DNA of 42,764 nt, from assembly GCA_001774945.1 (NCBI GenBank), contig MFBL01000008.1:9310-52073 (forward strand), given 5' to 3'. Below are positions 7,608-16,376 of this stretch, piece after piece (position 1 is the first letter of the stretch; each line of letters opens with the position of its first letter). A program made the position numbers and the translations under genes. Origin of the DNA: Candidatus Curtissbacteria bacterium RIFCSPHIGHO2_12_FULL_41_17. Its GTDB lineage: Bacteria; Patescibacteriota; Microgenomatia; Curtissbacterales; GWA2-41-24. A model generated the notes under the pieces. The model was not told the DNA's origin, ran no database searches, and saw only the letters and a program-made list of their open reading frames with translations.

Positions 7608-7850
7608 ATGGATCCAAACGATCAAAACACCGATGACCAAAATCAAAATGATTCTGCCGATTCTGGTCAAGGAGTAAATGTTGGACAGGACCAACCAAGT
7701 GATCAGGCTCAAACACCACCACAACAACCAGAGCCTTCTCCTGAAGGGGATGCCCCGGAGGCAGCTCCGCTACCTCCAGTAGCGGAAGATCAGCCGCAAG
7801 GAGAGAGTCAGACGGGCACAGTGCCGGAAGAGCCAAAAGACAGCCAGTAG
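7608..7850 (+). CDS. Small disordered acidic Pro/Gln-rich protein
   Basis: An 80-aa protein of strongly biased composition (Asp, Gln, Asn, Pro, Glu, Ser), almost without hydrophobic residues, so it is predicted to be intrinsically disordered. There is no signal peptide. The ATG at 7608 is decided by a textbook AAAGGAGG 6 nt upstream, one of the best ribosome-binding sites in the window; the TTG at 7578 would overlap the promoter. Its own promoter and strong initiation site suggest a well-expressed small protein, but nothing indicates a function. Confidence 0.7.
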   Translation: MDPNDQNTDDQNQNDSADSGQGVNVGQDQPSDQAQTPPQQPEPSPEGDAPEAAPLPPVAEDQPQGESQTGTVPEEPKDSQ

Positions 7851-7953
7851 GATAATTCCCAATAGTAAAAAATATTACATGTCCGTTTTGGTTGACAGGG
7901 AAACGGATAAATTCATATGCTTAAGTGAAGCCAGAAAAATTTAGGCAGGATTT

Positions 7954-8625
7954 GTGACTCTTAAAACATTTAAAAATCAGCTTGCTGTAAGTTTAATAAT
8001 AGTTTCTTTTATTCTCTATAGTTTTGGGTTGTTTATTGGTGGGCGTATTTCGCAAAGATTCAGCCTAAATTATTTTAAAAAAGCAAAAATACAAAATAAA
8101 ATTGTCCAGCCCATTCAAACTAATTTACCCTACAGTGACAATCAATCGTCAAATGTTATCTCGTCGTATGTCAAGCTTTGTTCAAATACTTTTTACTCAT
8201 TTGAAGTATCTTACCCTAAAGATTGGTTTACTACCTACAACTCTGAAGGCCAAAAATGTACTTATTTTGCGCCGTATTCTTTCGTAATTCCGCAAAACTT
8301 GGACTTGCCATTTGTCCCTATACAAATAGAAGTAATTCCCAGCGCGAAGTGGCTTGAAACTGTCAAGTTTCATCAAAACCCCAATGATTTTCAAAATGTG
8401 CTGTCTAGCCAAAATATGCAAATAAATGATAAGTCAGCGGTATTGGTAAAAGCAGAAACTACCGGTAATGGCTCAATGCAAAAAGGGCTGGTGATTTCGT
8501 CCTATTTAATTTTCAACAGCAGTAACCCCGTTATACTTTCTTATCACCAAACTGACCAAAAAGAGAATACAAAATTGTATGAAGATATTCTTGCACAAAT
8601 GGCCAATACCCTAAACTTTTTTTGA
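7954..8625 (+). CDS. Membrane-anchored protein with PsbP-like exterior, unknown
   Basis: A 223-aa protein with one N-terminal membrane helix at about residues 10-30 (LAVSLIIVSFILYSFGLFIGG). The extracytoplasmic domain has a FEVSYPKDW segment resembling the opening strand of PsbP-like or lipoprotein beta folds, and alternating strands to the end. The GTG start at 7954 has a weak AGGA about 5 nt upstream. Tandem hairpins follow the stop. No catalytic motif is visible. Confidence 0.65.
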   Translation: MTLKTFKNQLAVSLIIVSFILYSFGLFIGGRISQRFSLNYFKKAKIQNKIVQPIQTNLPYSDNQSSNVISSYVKLCSNTFYSFEVSYPKDWFTTYNSEGQKCTYFAPYSFVIPQNLDLPFVPIQIEVIPSAKWLETVKFHQNPNDFQNVLSSQNMQINDKSAVLVKAETTGNGSMQKGLVISSYLIFNSSNPVILSYHQTDQKENTKLYEDILAQMANTLNFF

Positions 8626-8633
8626 AGACTAAA

Positions 8634-8687
8634 GAAAAGGCCTCTCTTGCGAGAAGCCCTTTCAAGTTGCCTATCTTGCGATAAGCA
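8634..8687 (+). other. Two tandem hairpins with identical TTGC loops
   Basis: Hairpin 1 (8634-8663) has a 13-position stem with two mismatches; hairpin 2 (8669-8686) has seven positions with one mismatch. Both have the loop TTGC, and their cores GCCTCTC-TTGC-GAGAAGC and GCCTATC-TTGC-GATAAGC differ by a compensating base-pair change. They lie in the 140-nt gap before xseA. No U-tract follows, so they are not ordinary terminators. Confidence 0.55.
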
Positions 8688-8743
8688 TCGATATTTATAC
8701 AACTAAAATAAAAGTCTGTCAACCCCCCAAATTAAGGCTGAGA

Positions 8744-8752
8744 TGATATACT
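8744..8752 (+). promoter_or_regulatory. Extended -10 promoter of the xse operon
   Basis: TGaTATACT (TGn plus TATACT) lies 13 nt before the xseA ATG. No clear -35 is visible, as expected for extended -10 promoters. Confidence 0.5.
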
Positions 8753-8765
8753 GAAACAAAATTGA

Positions 8766-10049
8766 ATGAAAGTCGTTGAAGGGAAAAAGGTTTATACGGT
8801 ATTAGAAGTTAATTATTTTGCAAAAATGACTTTGGAGGAAATGGCTTTCTGGGTTGAGGGGGAAATTACAAGCGCACGACAAAATTCTTCTTACAATTTT
8901 TTCTACTTAACCTTAAAAGACGAAAACGCAATTCTTCCGGCTATTGCAGATGCCCAAGTTCTAAATCAATTACCAGAACCGTTTGTTGGCCAAAAAGTTC
9001 TTGCTTTTGGACACCTTAGTCTTTATGAGCCAAGAGCTCAGTATCAACTTCGTATTTCGCAACTTGAAGTTTACGGTGAAGGCCTTTTGCAAAAACAACT
9101 CGATCAACTAATTTCAAAGCTAAGAGCAGAGGGGTTGTTTGATTCTCGATATAAAAAACCCATACCTCCCTATCCCAAAAAAATTTGTGTTGTAACTTCA
9201 TATGGCTCGGATGCGTGGAATGATTTCAAAACCCACACGACTGATAAATTTCCTATTATTGAATTTTTTACGGCAGATGTTCGGGTTCAGGGGTCTGAAG
9301 CAGCACCACAACTTTTAAGACTTTTGCCCAAAGTAGATAAAAAGGGCTTTGATGTAATTATTATTACGCGAGGTGGTGGATCCATTGAAGATCTTGCTGC
9401 CTTCAATGATGAAACGGTCGCCAGATGTATTTTTAAAATGAAAACACCCATAATTGTTGCGATCGGCCATGAAGCAAACGAGTCGCTTGCAGAATGGGTT
9501 GCCGATAAACGTGCATCTACCCCGACGGATGCTGCCCACATCGTAACAAGTGCTTATGGCAAAATTTTCGAAGTACTTGAAAAATATGAGCTAAAACTAA
9601 ATAGCAAAAGTGACACTTATTTTACCCGAAACTTGCAAAGGCTTGATTACCTTTACATTAAACTTGAGCAGGTGAAGCTAAGTTTTAAGGATCTGCCAGC
9701 AAGATTATCTACCATAAAGGAATCTCTCAGGCGCCATGAAAGGTATTTGATCGCTGATGCACAAGCAAGAGTTAAAGAACTTTTTGAAAGTCTTGAAAGA
9801 AAAATAAAAGTTACAATTGACAGTCAACAAAAAGGGCTAATAGTGCTAAATAAATCACTGACTATTCTTTCACCTAAAAATACTCTTGGCCGGGGATATT
9901 CCATTACATTCGACACTCAAGGTAAAATTATTAGAAATATTGATTCTGTTGTTGTTGGCCAAATGGTTGGAGTAAAATTAACAGACGGACTAATTAAATC
10001 AAAAGTTATTTTTAAAATTAAAAATGAGCAAAAATTCGAAAGACCTTAA
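8766..10049 (+). CDS. xseA: Exodeoxyribonuclease VII large subunit
   Basis: A 427-aa protein. It starts with an OB-fold (residues 1-100; VYTVLEVNYFAKMTLEE..., then WVEGEITSAR), followed by the exonuclease core (KICVVTSYGSDAWNDF, DVIIITRGGGSIEDLAAFNDE, PIIVAIGHEANESLAEWVADKRASTPTDAA), a long coiled coil, and the C-terminal GRGYSITFD. With XseB it forms the enzyme that degrades single-stranded DNA to oligonucleotides, used in mismatch and cross-link repair. xseB follows with a 26-bp overlap. Length matches the family. Confidence 0.96.
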   Translation: MKVVEGKKVYTVLEVNYFAKMTLEEMAFWVEGEITSARQNSSYNFFYLTLKDENAILPAIADAQVLNQLPEPFVGQKVLAFGHLSLYEPRAQYQLRISQLEVYGEGLLQKQLDQLISKLRAEGLFDSRYKKPIPPYPKKICVVTSYGSDAWNDFKTHTTDKFPIIEFFTADVRVQGSEAAPQLLRLLPKVDKKGFDVIIITRGGGSIEDLAAFNDETVARCIFKMKTPIIVAIGHEANESLAEWVADKRASTPTDAAHIVTSAYGKIFEVLEKYELKLNSKSDTYFTRNLQRLDYLYIKLEQVKLSFKDLPARLSTIKESLRRHERYLIADAQARVKELFESLERKIKVTIDSQQKGLIVLNKSLTILSPKNTLGRGYSITFDTQGKIIRNIDSVVVGQMVGVKLTDGLIKSKVIFKIKNEQKFERP

Positions 10050-10248
10050 TTTCACAAAAGCCCTAAAACGGCTTGAGGAAATTGTCGAAACCTTAGAAGA
10101 CCCCAACATGGACTTGGAAGAAGGATTAAAACTTTTGGAAGAAGGGGTTAAACTGCATAAGTTTTGCAAGAGTAAATTGACTGAGGCTAATATAAAGATA
10201 AGCAGCATTTTAAAAGATGGAGATTTTTCCAAAAAGGGGGTGAACTAA
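10024..10248 (+). CDS. xseB: Exodeoxyribonuclease VII small subunit
   Basis: A 74-aa, two-helix protein with the XseB signature FTKALKRLEEIVETLEDPNMDLEEGLKLLEEGVKL. It binds the coiled coil of XseA and is needed for exonuclease VII activity. The overlap with the end of xseA implies translational coupling. Confidence 0.95.
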   Translation: MSKNSKDLNFTKALKRLEEIVETLEDPNMDLEEGLKLLEEGVKLHKFCKSKLTEANIKISSILKDGDFSKKGVN

Positions 10249-10249
10249 C

Positions 10250-10507
10250 ATTAAAGACAAAAAAATTGGAGTGGTAACTCACTTTTATGACAAAATCGGT
10301 GTTGCCGTAGTTAAATTGAAAAACGCTGACCTTAAAGTGGGCGACAAAATTAAGCTTGTAAGCTCAGACGGATCAGAGTTTACTCAGAAGGTTGAGTCTA
10401 TGCAAATCGAGCATGCCGAAATTGAAATTGCCAAATCTGGCGACGAGTTCGGCCTTAAAGTAGATAAGAGCGTCAAGCCAAAAACAGAAATATTCAAAAT
10501 TTCATGA
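10250..10507 (+). CDS. EF-Tu domain 2-like small protein, probable ATT start
   Basis: An 85-aa beta-barrel protein related to the stand-alone translation elongation factor-like family: IGVVTHFYDKIGVAVVKLKNADLKVGDKIKL, SMQIEHAEIEIAKSGDEFGLKV. The family's conserved IGxVtHfydkIGVAvvkL begins upstream of the nearest standard start (GTG 10271), which would cut off the first strand. An ATT at 10250 restores IKDKKIG and lies 7 nt after AAGGGGGTGA, one mismatch from the ideal ribosome-binding site. ATT starts are rare (infC is the classic case). The molecular role is unknown. The stop overlaps the holA start. Confidence 0.7.
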   Translation: MKDKKIGVVTHFYDKIGVAVVKLKNADLKVGDKIKLVSSDGSEFTQKVESMQIEHAEIEIAKSGDEFGLKVDKSVKPKTEIFKIS

Positions 10508-11196
10508 TCTATATACTTCACGGGGAAGATACGCTCGCCTCATATAACTATCTTGTTAAAAGAGTAGAAAAATACCAAAACGATTACAAAATTAAATTGG
10601 CCGATAAAAATACAACGGCAGATTTTAATGTAGCTGTTGGCAATCTCGATATATTTGCAAAACAAAAAATATTAGTCTGTGAAAATTTTATATCCGCAAA
10701 CAAGGTAAAGACCAAAGATCTTCAAAATATTCCAGCAAATCTTCTGGTAATTTTTTGGGAACAGACCCAGCTTGCATCTTCAAAAATTAGTTCATTTAAA
10801 AAATTTGCCCAAATAGAAAACTTCAAGCCCAGATCATATTTATATTCCTTCCTGGATTCTCTTTCACCCAACCCTACAAGGGCCCTGAAATACTTTTTTA
10901 GTATGGAGGAATCTTCAAGTGGCGGTATTCTGTGGCACCTGGCAAACAGAACATTACTTATGATACTGGCAAAAAAAAATTTATCGCAAGATATAATCCA
11001 AACTCTAATTGGCAGAAGACTTGAAAAATGGCAGTGGGATAAAGTCAGGCAGCAAGCAAACCAATTTACTGATAACAACCTGATACCCTTATATAACGGA
11101 ATAATTAAATTGGATTTTATAATTAAATCGGGTCAAACTGCTTTTAAAGAAAAAGAATTAATCCCTATTCTGCTTTTAAAATATTTGAGGGGTTAA
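10504..11196 (+). CDS. holA: DNA polymerase III delta subunit (clamp loader)
   Basis: A 230-aa protein with HolA character: MIYILHGEDTLASYNYL at the start, NLDIFAKQKILVCENF, NLLVIFWEQTQL, and a helical C-terminal half (LWHLANRTLLMILAKK; IIQTLIGRRLEKWQWDKVRQQA). Delta opens the beta clamp during loading. It is shorter than the E. coli protein (343 aa), with a reduced AAA+ part. It overlaps the previous stop by 4 bp (ATGA). Confidence 0.75.
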   Translation: MIYILHGEDTLASYNYLVKRVEKYQNDYKIKLADKNTTADFNVAVGNLDIFAKQKILVCENFISANKVKTKDLQNIPANLLVIFWEQTQLASSKISSFKKFAQIENFKPRSYLYSFLDSLSPNPTRALKYFFSMEESSSGGILWHLANRTLLMILAKKNLSQDIIQTLIGRRLEKWQWDKVRQQANQFTDNNLIPLYNGIIKLDFIIKSGQTAFKEKELIPILLLKYLRG

Positions 11197-11198
11197 AA

Positions 11199-11245
11199 TG
11201 ATACAATTAAATTACAATCCTGCCCAAACAGCTAGAATTGGCAGG
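11199..11245 (+). promoter_or_regulatory. ppsA promoter and leader hairpin
   Basis: TGaTACAAT (11199-11207) is an extended -10. The roughly 47-nt leader contains a hairpin, CCTGCC (11219-11224) with GGCAGG (11240-11245), extended by AA/TT across a bulged C, ending 15 nt before the ATG at 11261. Confidence 0.45.
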
Positions 11246-11260
11246 TAAATATGAATTTCT

Positions 11261-13531
11261 ATGCAGGATATAGTATTGTTTTCAGACGTAGACAAAAATG
11301 ACTTAAATCTTGTCGGCGGCAAAGGAGCTAATCTTGGAGAACTCTATCGACATAAAATTCCCGTTCCTGATGGATTTATAGTTACTTCCCAAGTTTATTT
11401 TAATTTTTTAAAAAGTTCTGGTGCGCTTGACAGAATCAGGGGAATTCTTTATGGGCTTGACGTTAATGACCCAATTTCACTTGAGGCAAAAGCAAATGCC
11501 TGCAAAAATGAAATTAAAAAAATTCATCTTAGCAAGAAGCTAGTCAAAAATATTGTCAGACATTACCAAGATCTGGTAGCAAAGGGCAATTTCGATGTTG
11601 CTGTCAGATCTTCTGCCACTGCCGAAGATTTACCTGGGGCATCTTTTGCTGGACAGCAGTCTACATTTTTAAATATAAGGGGAGAAAAAAATTTAATCAA
11701 AGCGATATTAGATGCCTGGGCTTCGTTATTTGAAGCAAGGGCGATTTTTTACAGAAGCCAACAAAATTTTGACCATTTTAAAGTTGGAATTGCTATCCCC
11801 GTTCAACAAATGGTTCAGTCCGAGGTTTCCGGAGTTATGTTCACCATTGATCCGGTAACCCAAGATAAGGGAAAGATCGTAATTGAAGCAGTTTTCGGTC
11901 TTGGGGAAATGATAGTTAGCGGCCAAATAACACCGGATCATTATGAAGTAGATAAAAAAAAGTTCACAATTTTAATCAGAAATATTTCACTACAAAACGA
12001 ACAATTAGTCAGGGCAAAAAATGGCAATAAACTCATTAAAATCGCCAAACCATACAGAGAAAGTCAAAAAATTGCTGATGAAGTAATCATAAAGCTTGCC
12101 AAACTTGGCGCAAAAATAGAGGATCACTATTATTTCCCGCAAGACATTGAATGGGCCTTTCAAAATGGCAAGATATATATTGTTCAGACTAGGCCTGTTA
12201 CCGCTTTAAAAAAAGCTCCGGTAGAAAGTACTGCCGATTTTAAGGAAGCAAATTTAAAACCTATTCTATCGGGTGCGCCGGCTTCGCCGGTTATCGCTTG
12301 GGGCAAAGTGGTTATAGTTAAAACTCCCAAAGAATTATTTAAAGTACAAAAAGGGGATGTCTTGGTAACACCAATGACAAATCCCGATTATGTGACTGCA
12401 ATGAGAAGGGCAGTTGCCATAATAACTGATCGAGGCGGTCGAACCTCCCACGCGGCAATTGTTTCAAGAGAATTGGGAATTGCCTGTGTTGTTGGTACCG
12501 GCAATGCGACCAAAAAACTTCAAAATGGCATGCTTGTTACAGTTGATGGCTCAAAAGGATTGATTTTTAAAGGACAGATATTATCTACCCATAAGAAACT
12601 TGAGCGGGCCGCAGCAATTAATAAAAGGGAGTATCTCAAGACTGCAACTAAATTATATGTAAATTTAGCAGAACCCGAACTTGCTGCAGAGACAGCCTCA
12701 AAAAATATCGATGGTGTTGGACTATTGCGCGCAGAATTTATGCTGGCTGAAATTGGAACTCACCCAAAACAATTTATTTTCGAAAAGCGTCAGGATGATT
12801 TTATCGAAAGACTTACACACAACCTTTGTATTTTTGGCAAAGCTTTTGGCAGACGGCCGGTAATTTACAGAGCAAGTGATTTAAAATCCAATGAGTACAG
12901 AAATTTAAAAGGCGGAGACAAATTCGAACCATTAGAATCAAATCCTATGCTGGGCTATCGAGGTGCATTTCGTTATATAAAAGATCCTGATGTTTTTAAA
13001 TTGGAACTTGCTGCTATTAAATCAGCCAGGATTAAATATCCAAACATTCATTTAATGATACCGTATGTCCGAAACGTCAATGAACTTAGAATAGTCAGAG
13101 AAGTTGTTGATCAGGTAGGCTTGTTTAAAGATAAAGCATTTAAATTCTGGATGATGGTAGAAATTCCGTCGAATGTTATTTTACTCGAGGACTTTATTAA
13201 CGCGGGGATTGACGGAATATCGATAGGGTCCAACGATTTAACGATGCTTCTTCTGGGAACCGATCGGGATAACCAGGAAGTTGCTCAGGAGTTCAGCGAG
13301 CTTGACCCCGCAGTGTTGTGGGCTTTGGAAAAAACGATTAAAACAGCCGGCAAAAATCACATATCTTGCTCCATTTGCGGACAAGGACCTTCAATATATC
13401 CAGATTTAACTCAAAAATTAGTTTCATGGGGCATCACATCGATTTCAGTTAATCCTGATGCAATAGACACAACCCGTCAGCTAATTTATGAAGCGGAGAA
13501 AAAAATAGTTAATAATAAATGGCAAAAATAA
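11261..13531 (+). CDS. ppsA: Phosphoenolpyruvate synthase
   Basis: A 756-aa enzyme interconverting pyruvate + ATP and PEP + AMP + phosphate. The N-terminal ATP-grasp domain (VGGKGANLGELYRHKIPVPDGF; VRSSATAEDLPGASFAGQQ) is followed by the swivelling phosphohistidine domain with His397 (DRGGRTSHAAIVSRE) and a PEP-binding TIM barrel ending SICGQGPSIYPDLTQKLVSWG. Length fits PpsA better than the longer pyruvate phosphate dikinase. It overlaps eno by 13 bp and leads a ppsA-eno-gpmI operon, so it either supplies PEP for gluconeogenesis or runs in reverse in place of pyruvate kinase. Confidence 0.94.
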   Translation: MQDIVLFSDVDKNDLNLVGGKGANLGELYRHKIPVPDGFIVTSQVYFNFLKSSGALDRIRGILYGLDVNDPISLEAKANACKNEIKKIHLSKKLVKNIVRHYQDLVAKGNFDVAVRSSATAEDLPGASFAGQQSTFLNIRGEKNLIKAILDAWASLFEARAIFYRSQQNFDHFKVGIAIPVQQMVQSEVSGVMFTIDPVTQDKGKIVIEAVFGLGEMIVSGQITPDHYEVDKKKFTILIRNISLQNEQLVRAKNGNKLIKIAKPYRESQKIADEVIIKLAKLGAKIEDHYYFPQDIEWAFQNGKIYIVQTRPVTALKKAPVESTADFKEANLKPILSGAPASPVIAWGKVVIVKTPKELFKVQKGDVLVTPMTNPDYVTAMRRAVAIITDRGGRTSHAAIVSRELGIACVVGTGNATKKLQNGMLVTVDGSKGLIFKGQILSTHKKLERAAAINKREYLKTATKLYVNLAEPELAAETASKNIDGVGLLRAEFMLAEIGTHPKQFIFEKRQDDFIERLTHNLCIFGKAFGRRPVIYRASDLKSNEYRNLKGGDKFEPLESNPMLGYRGAFRYIKDPDVFKLELAAIKSARIKYPNIHLMIPYVRNVNELRIVREVVDQVGLFKDKAFKFWMMVEIPSNVILLEDFINAGIDGISIGSNDLTMLLLGTDRDNQEVAQEFSELDPAVLWALEKTIKTAGKNHISCSICGQGPSIYPDLTQKLVSWGITSISVNPDAIDTTRQLIYEAEKKIVNNKWQK

Positions 13532-14772
13532 AAAAAATTGTCGCCCGCGAAATCCTTGATAGCCGTGGTTATCCAACAATTGAAACGATTGTTCAACTGG
13601 ATGATTCTTCAGTCGGAGTTTTTTCTGTTCCTTCCGGTTCTTCAGTCGGCAAGCACGAAGCTGTGGAGCTGCGAGATGAAGACGCCAAGCGCTATGCCGG
13701 CAGGGGGATGCTTAAAAATCTTCAAAAAATCGTTGAAGTCATTGCACCGAAACTAATTGGTCTAAACGCATATAATCAGAAGTTAATTGATTCAACTCTA
13801 ATTACTCTGGATGGGAGTGATAACAAATCCAATCTTGGGGCAAATACTATACTTTCACTTTCCGGAGCAGTTGCCAAAGCAAGCGCGGTTTCCCAGAAAA
13901 TGTCTTTATATCAATATATTGCCGGACTTATCCAAGCAAGCATTAAAGAATTTACTATTCCCACCCCGATGTTCAATATTTTAAACGGAGGAATGCATGG
14001 CGGTGGAAATCTGGATTTTCAGGAATTTATGGTAGTACCTCCAAAGTCCAATTCGTACTCGACTAATCTGAAAATGGGAGTTGAGTTATATTATTCACTC
14101 AAAAATGTATTAATATCGCACAGTAGCACATTCCTTGTCGGAGATGAGGGTGGTTATGCCCCTACTTTATATTCAAATTTAGATGCATTTAAACTTCTGG
14201 AAGAAGCAGCATTAAACGCTCATTACAATATCGGACTTGATGTTTTCTTTAGTCTTGACGCGGCCGCGACGCACCTGAAGAAAGGCAGTTCATATAAGAT
14301 AAAGGATAGGCCGGTTGCAATGACTTCTGCAGATTTTGTCGACTTTTACATCTCACTAAACGAACAATATCACCTTCTTTCAATTGAAGACCCGCTTTCG
14401 GAAGATGAATGGGATAACTGGAGAGATTTAACCGAAAAATTAGGAGGAGAAACTCTTGTAGTCGGTGATGATTTAATATGTACCAGTTTAACAAGGCTTA
14501 ACAAAGCAATTTCCGAAAAGGCCTGCAATGCAACTATTATAAAACCTAATCAGGCGGGAACAATTTCTGAAACGCTCGACGTCATAAAAACCGCAAGATC
14601 CGCAAATTTTAAATTAATTGTTTCTCATAGATCGGGAGAGACAAATGACGATTTTATTACCGATTTTGCTGTAGGTGTTGGAGCAGACTATGTTAAATTC
14701 GGAGCTCCAGCAAGAGGTGAAAGAGTTGCCAAATACAATCGCCTTTTGGAAATTGAACATGATTTGTCTTAA
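13519..14772 (+). CDS. eno: Enolase
   Basis: A 417-aa enzyme converting 2-phosphoglycerate and PEP. Signatures: ILDSRGYPTIE and PSGSSVGKHEAVELRD at the N-terminus, NILNGGMHGGGNLDFQEFMVVP, the metal ligands in LSIEDPLSEDEWDNW and VVGDDL, the Lys-bearing IIKPNQAGTISETL, and the SHRSGETNDD loop near the C-terminus. It reads NQAG where most enolases have NQIG. It starts inside ppsA, and its stop is directly followed by the gpmI ATG. Confidence 0.97.
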   Translation: MAKIKKIVAREILDSRGYPTIETIVQLDDSSVGVFSVPSGSSVGKHEAVELRDEDAKRYAGRGMLKNLQKIVEVIAPKLIGLNAYNQKLIDSTLITLDGSDNKSNLGANTILSLSGAVAKASAVSQKMSLYQYIAGLIQASIKEFTIPTPMFNILNGGMHGGGNLDFQEFMVVPPKSNSYSTNLKMGVELYYSLKNVLISHSSTFLVGDEGGYAPTLYSNLDAFKLLEEAALNAHYNIGLDVFFSLDAAATHLKKGSSYKIKDRPVAMTSADFVDFYISLNEQYHLLSIEDPLSEDEWDNWRDLTEKLGGETLVVGDDLICTSLTRLNKAISEKACNATIIKPNQAGTISETLDVIKTARSANFKLIVSHRSGETNDDFITDFAVGVGADYVKFGAPARGERVAKYNRLLEIEHDLS

Positions 14773-16371
14773 ATGCCAAAAGTCGCAAGAAAGCCAAAAC
14801 CTTTAATTCTTTGTATTTTAGACGGATGGGGTATTGCTCAAGATAGTCCCGGCAACGCAATAACACGAGCAATCAGCACAAATTTTAACGAGCTCTGGTT
14901 TTCTTTTCCCCATACGTTTTTATCAACCGCTGGCCAGTCAGTGGGGCTTCCTGAAGGGCAGGTAGGCAATAGTGAAGTCGGCCACCTCAACTTGGGAACT
15001 GGACGTATAGTATTTCAGGAGTTACTAAGAATAAATATGTCTATCGCCGATGGCAGTTTTTACGAAAATGAAGCATTTTTAAAGGCGGTTAACCACGTTC
15101 GATCTTTCGGCTCCAATATCCACTTGTTAGGTTTGGTTGGATTTGGATCTGTTCACAGTGAAGTAGAACATCTTTATGCCCTTTTAGGGTTATTGAAAAA
15201 GGAAAGCATACCTTCATCACGCGTAAAAATCCATGTCTTTACAGACGGCAGAGATAGTCCGCCGACTTCAGCAAAAATTTACATGTCCACGCTTGCAGAA
15301 AAGCTAGAACGAGATGATTTGGGACAAATATCAACTATTAGCGGTCGCTATTTTGCTATGGATCGGGATAACCGCTGGGATAGAACTTTAAAAGCGTACC
15401 ATGCTCTTCTTGGCTATTCCCAAAGACATGATACGAGCGCAGTCTCATCTATTGAAAAATCATATATAGAGGGCAAAACAGATGAATATCTAGAACCAAC
15501 CGTAATTGTAGATTCGTCAGGTACGCCGCTTGGAGCAGTTTCTGCGAACGATGCAATCATTTTTTTTAATTATCGTCCGGATAGGGCAAGGCAATTGGTA
15601 AAAGCTTTTGTTCTTAAAGACCTGACTTCCCAAAAAACAGCAAGCGGCGAAAATATCAAAATCACAAAAAGAGAAAAACCGCCAGAGAATTTATCTTTTG
15701 TGACAATGACCAGTTATGAGAAAAATTTACCGGTAAGCGCGGTTGCCTTTGAACGAGAAGCTGTAAAGATGCCGCTGGCTCGAGTGCTCGCAGAAAGAAA
15801 CAATAGACAGCTGCACATTGCGGAAACGGAGAAATACGCTCACGTTACCTACTTTTTTAACGGCGGCAGAGAGTCACCTTTTTCCGGAGAAGATAGAATT
15901 TTAGTTGATTCTCCAAAAGTCGCATCTTATGACGAAATGCCTCAAATGTCGGCCGCAGAAATTACCAAAAGACTTATTAGTAAAATTAACTCCCGAGTTT
16001 ATGATTTTATTGTCGTCAATTTTGCAAATGCCGATATGGTTGCCCATACGGGTAATCTTGCGGCAACAATTCAAGCTGTAAATACGGTTGATTATTATCT
16101 TGGAATTGTTGCTAAGAATGTTCTTTCAGTCGGTGGCGGAATGATAATCACAGCAGATCATGGTAATGCCGAGGAATTAATTAATCTTAGAACTGGTCAA
16201 GTGGATACGGAGCATAATCTTAATCCCGCACCGTGCGTTTTTGTAATAAATGAGTTAAAGGGGTTAAATGTACAATTACCTCAAGGGCTTTTAGCCGATG
16301 TTGCCCCCAGTGTTTTAGCAATTTTGAAAATCCCTAAACCTTCTCAAATGACTGGCTCGAGCCTTCTTTAA
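14773..16371 (+). CDS. gpmI: 2,3-bisphosphoglycerate-independent phosphoglycerate mutase
   Basis: A 532-aa alkaline-phosphatase-superfamily mutase converting 3- and 2-phosphoglycerate. The first metal Asp17 lies in LCILDGWG and the phosphorylated Ser67 in GNSEVGHLNLGTGRIV. Further motifs are HVFTDGRDSPPTSA, ISGRYFAMDRDNRWDRT, NYRPDRARQL, EKYAHVTYFFNGG, VVNFANADMVAHTG and ITADHGNAEEL. Length is normal. The ATG directly follows the eno stop with no gap, so translation is coupled. It converges with rsmI five nt downstream. Confidence 0.97.
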   Translation: MPKVARKPKPLILCILDGWGIAQDSPGNAITRAISTNFNELWFSFPHTFLSTAGQSVGLPEGQVGNSEVGHLNLGTGRIVFQELLRINMSIADGSFYENEAFLKAVNHVRSFGSNIHLLGLVGFGSVHSEVEHLYALLGLLKKESIPSSRVKIHVFTDGRDSPPTSAKIYMSTLAEKLERDDLGQISTISGRYFAMDRDNRWDRTLKAYHALLGYSQRHDTSAVSSIEKSYIEGKTDEYLEPTVIVDSSGTPLGAVSANDAIIFFNYRPDRARQLVKAFVLKDLTSQKTASGENIKITKREKPPENLSFVTMTSYEKNLPVSAVAFEREAVKMPLARVLAERNNRQLHIAETEKYAHVTYFFNGGRESPFSGEDRILVDSPKVASYDEMPQMSAAEITKRLISKINSRVYDFIVVNFANADMVAHTGNLAATIQAVNTVDYYLGIVAKNVLSVGGGMIITADHGNAEELINLRTGQVDTEHNLNPAPCVFVINELKGLNVQLPQGLLADVAPSVLAILKIPKPSQMTGSSLL

Positions 16372-16376
16372 GACTA

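Noticed and set aside
7879..7944. 21-codon reading frame before the gene at 7954
   Set aside because: No ribosome-binding site, no recognisable peptide feature, and too short to support by sequence alone.
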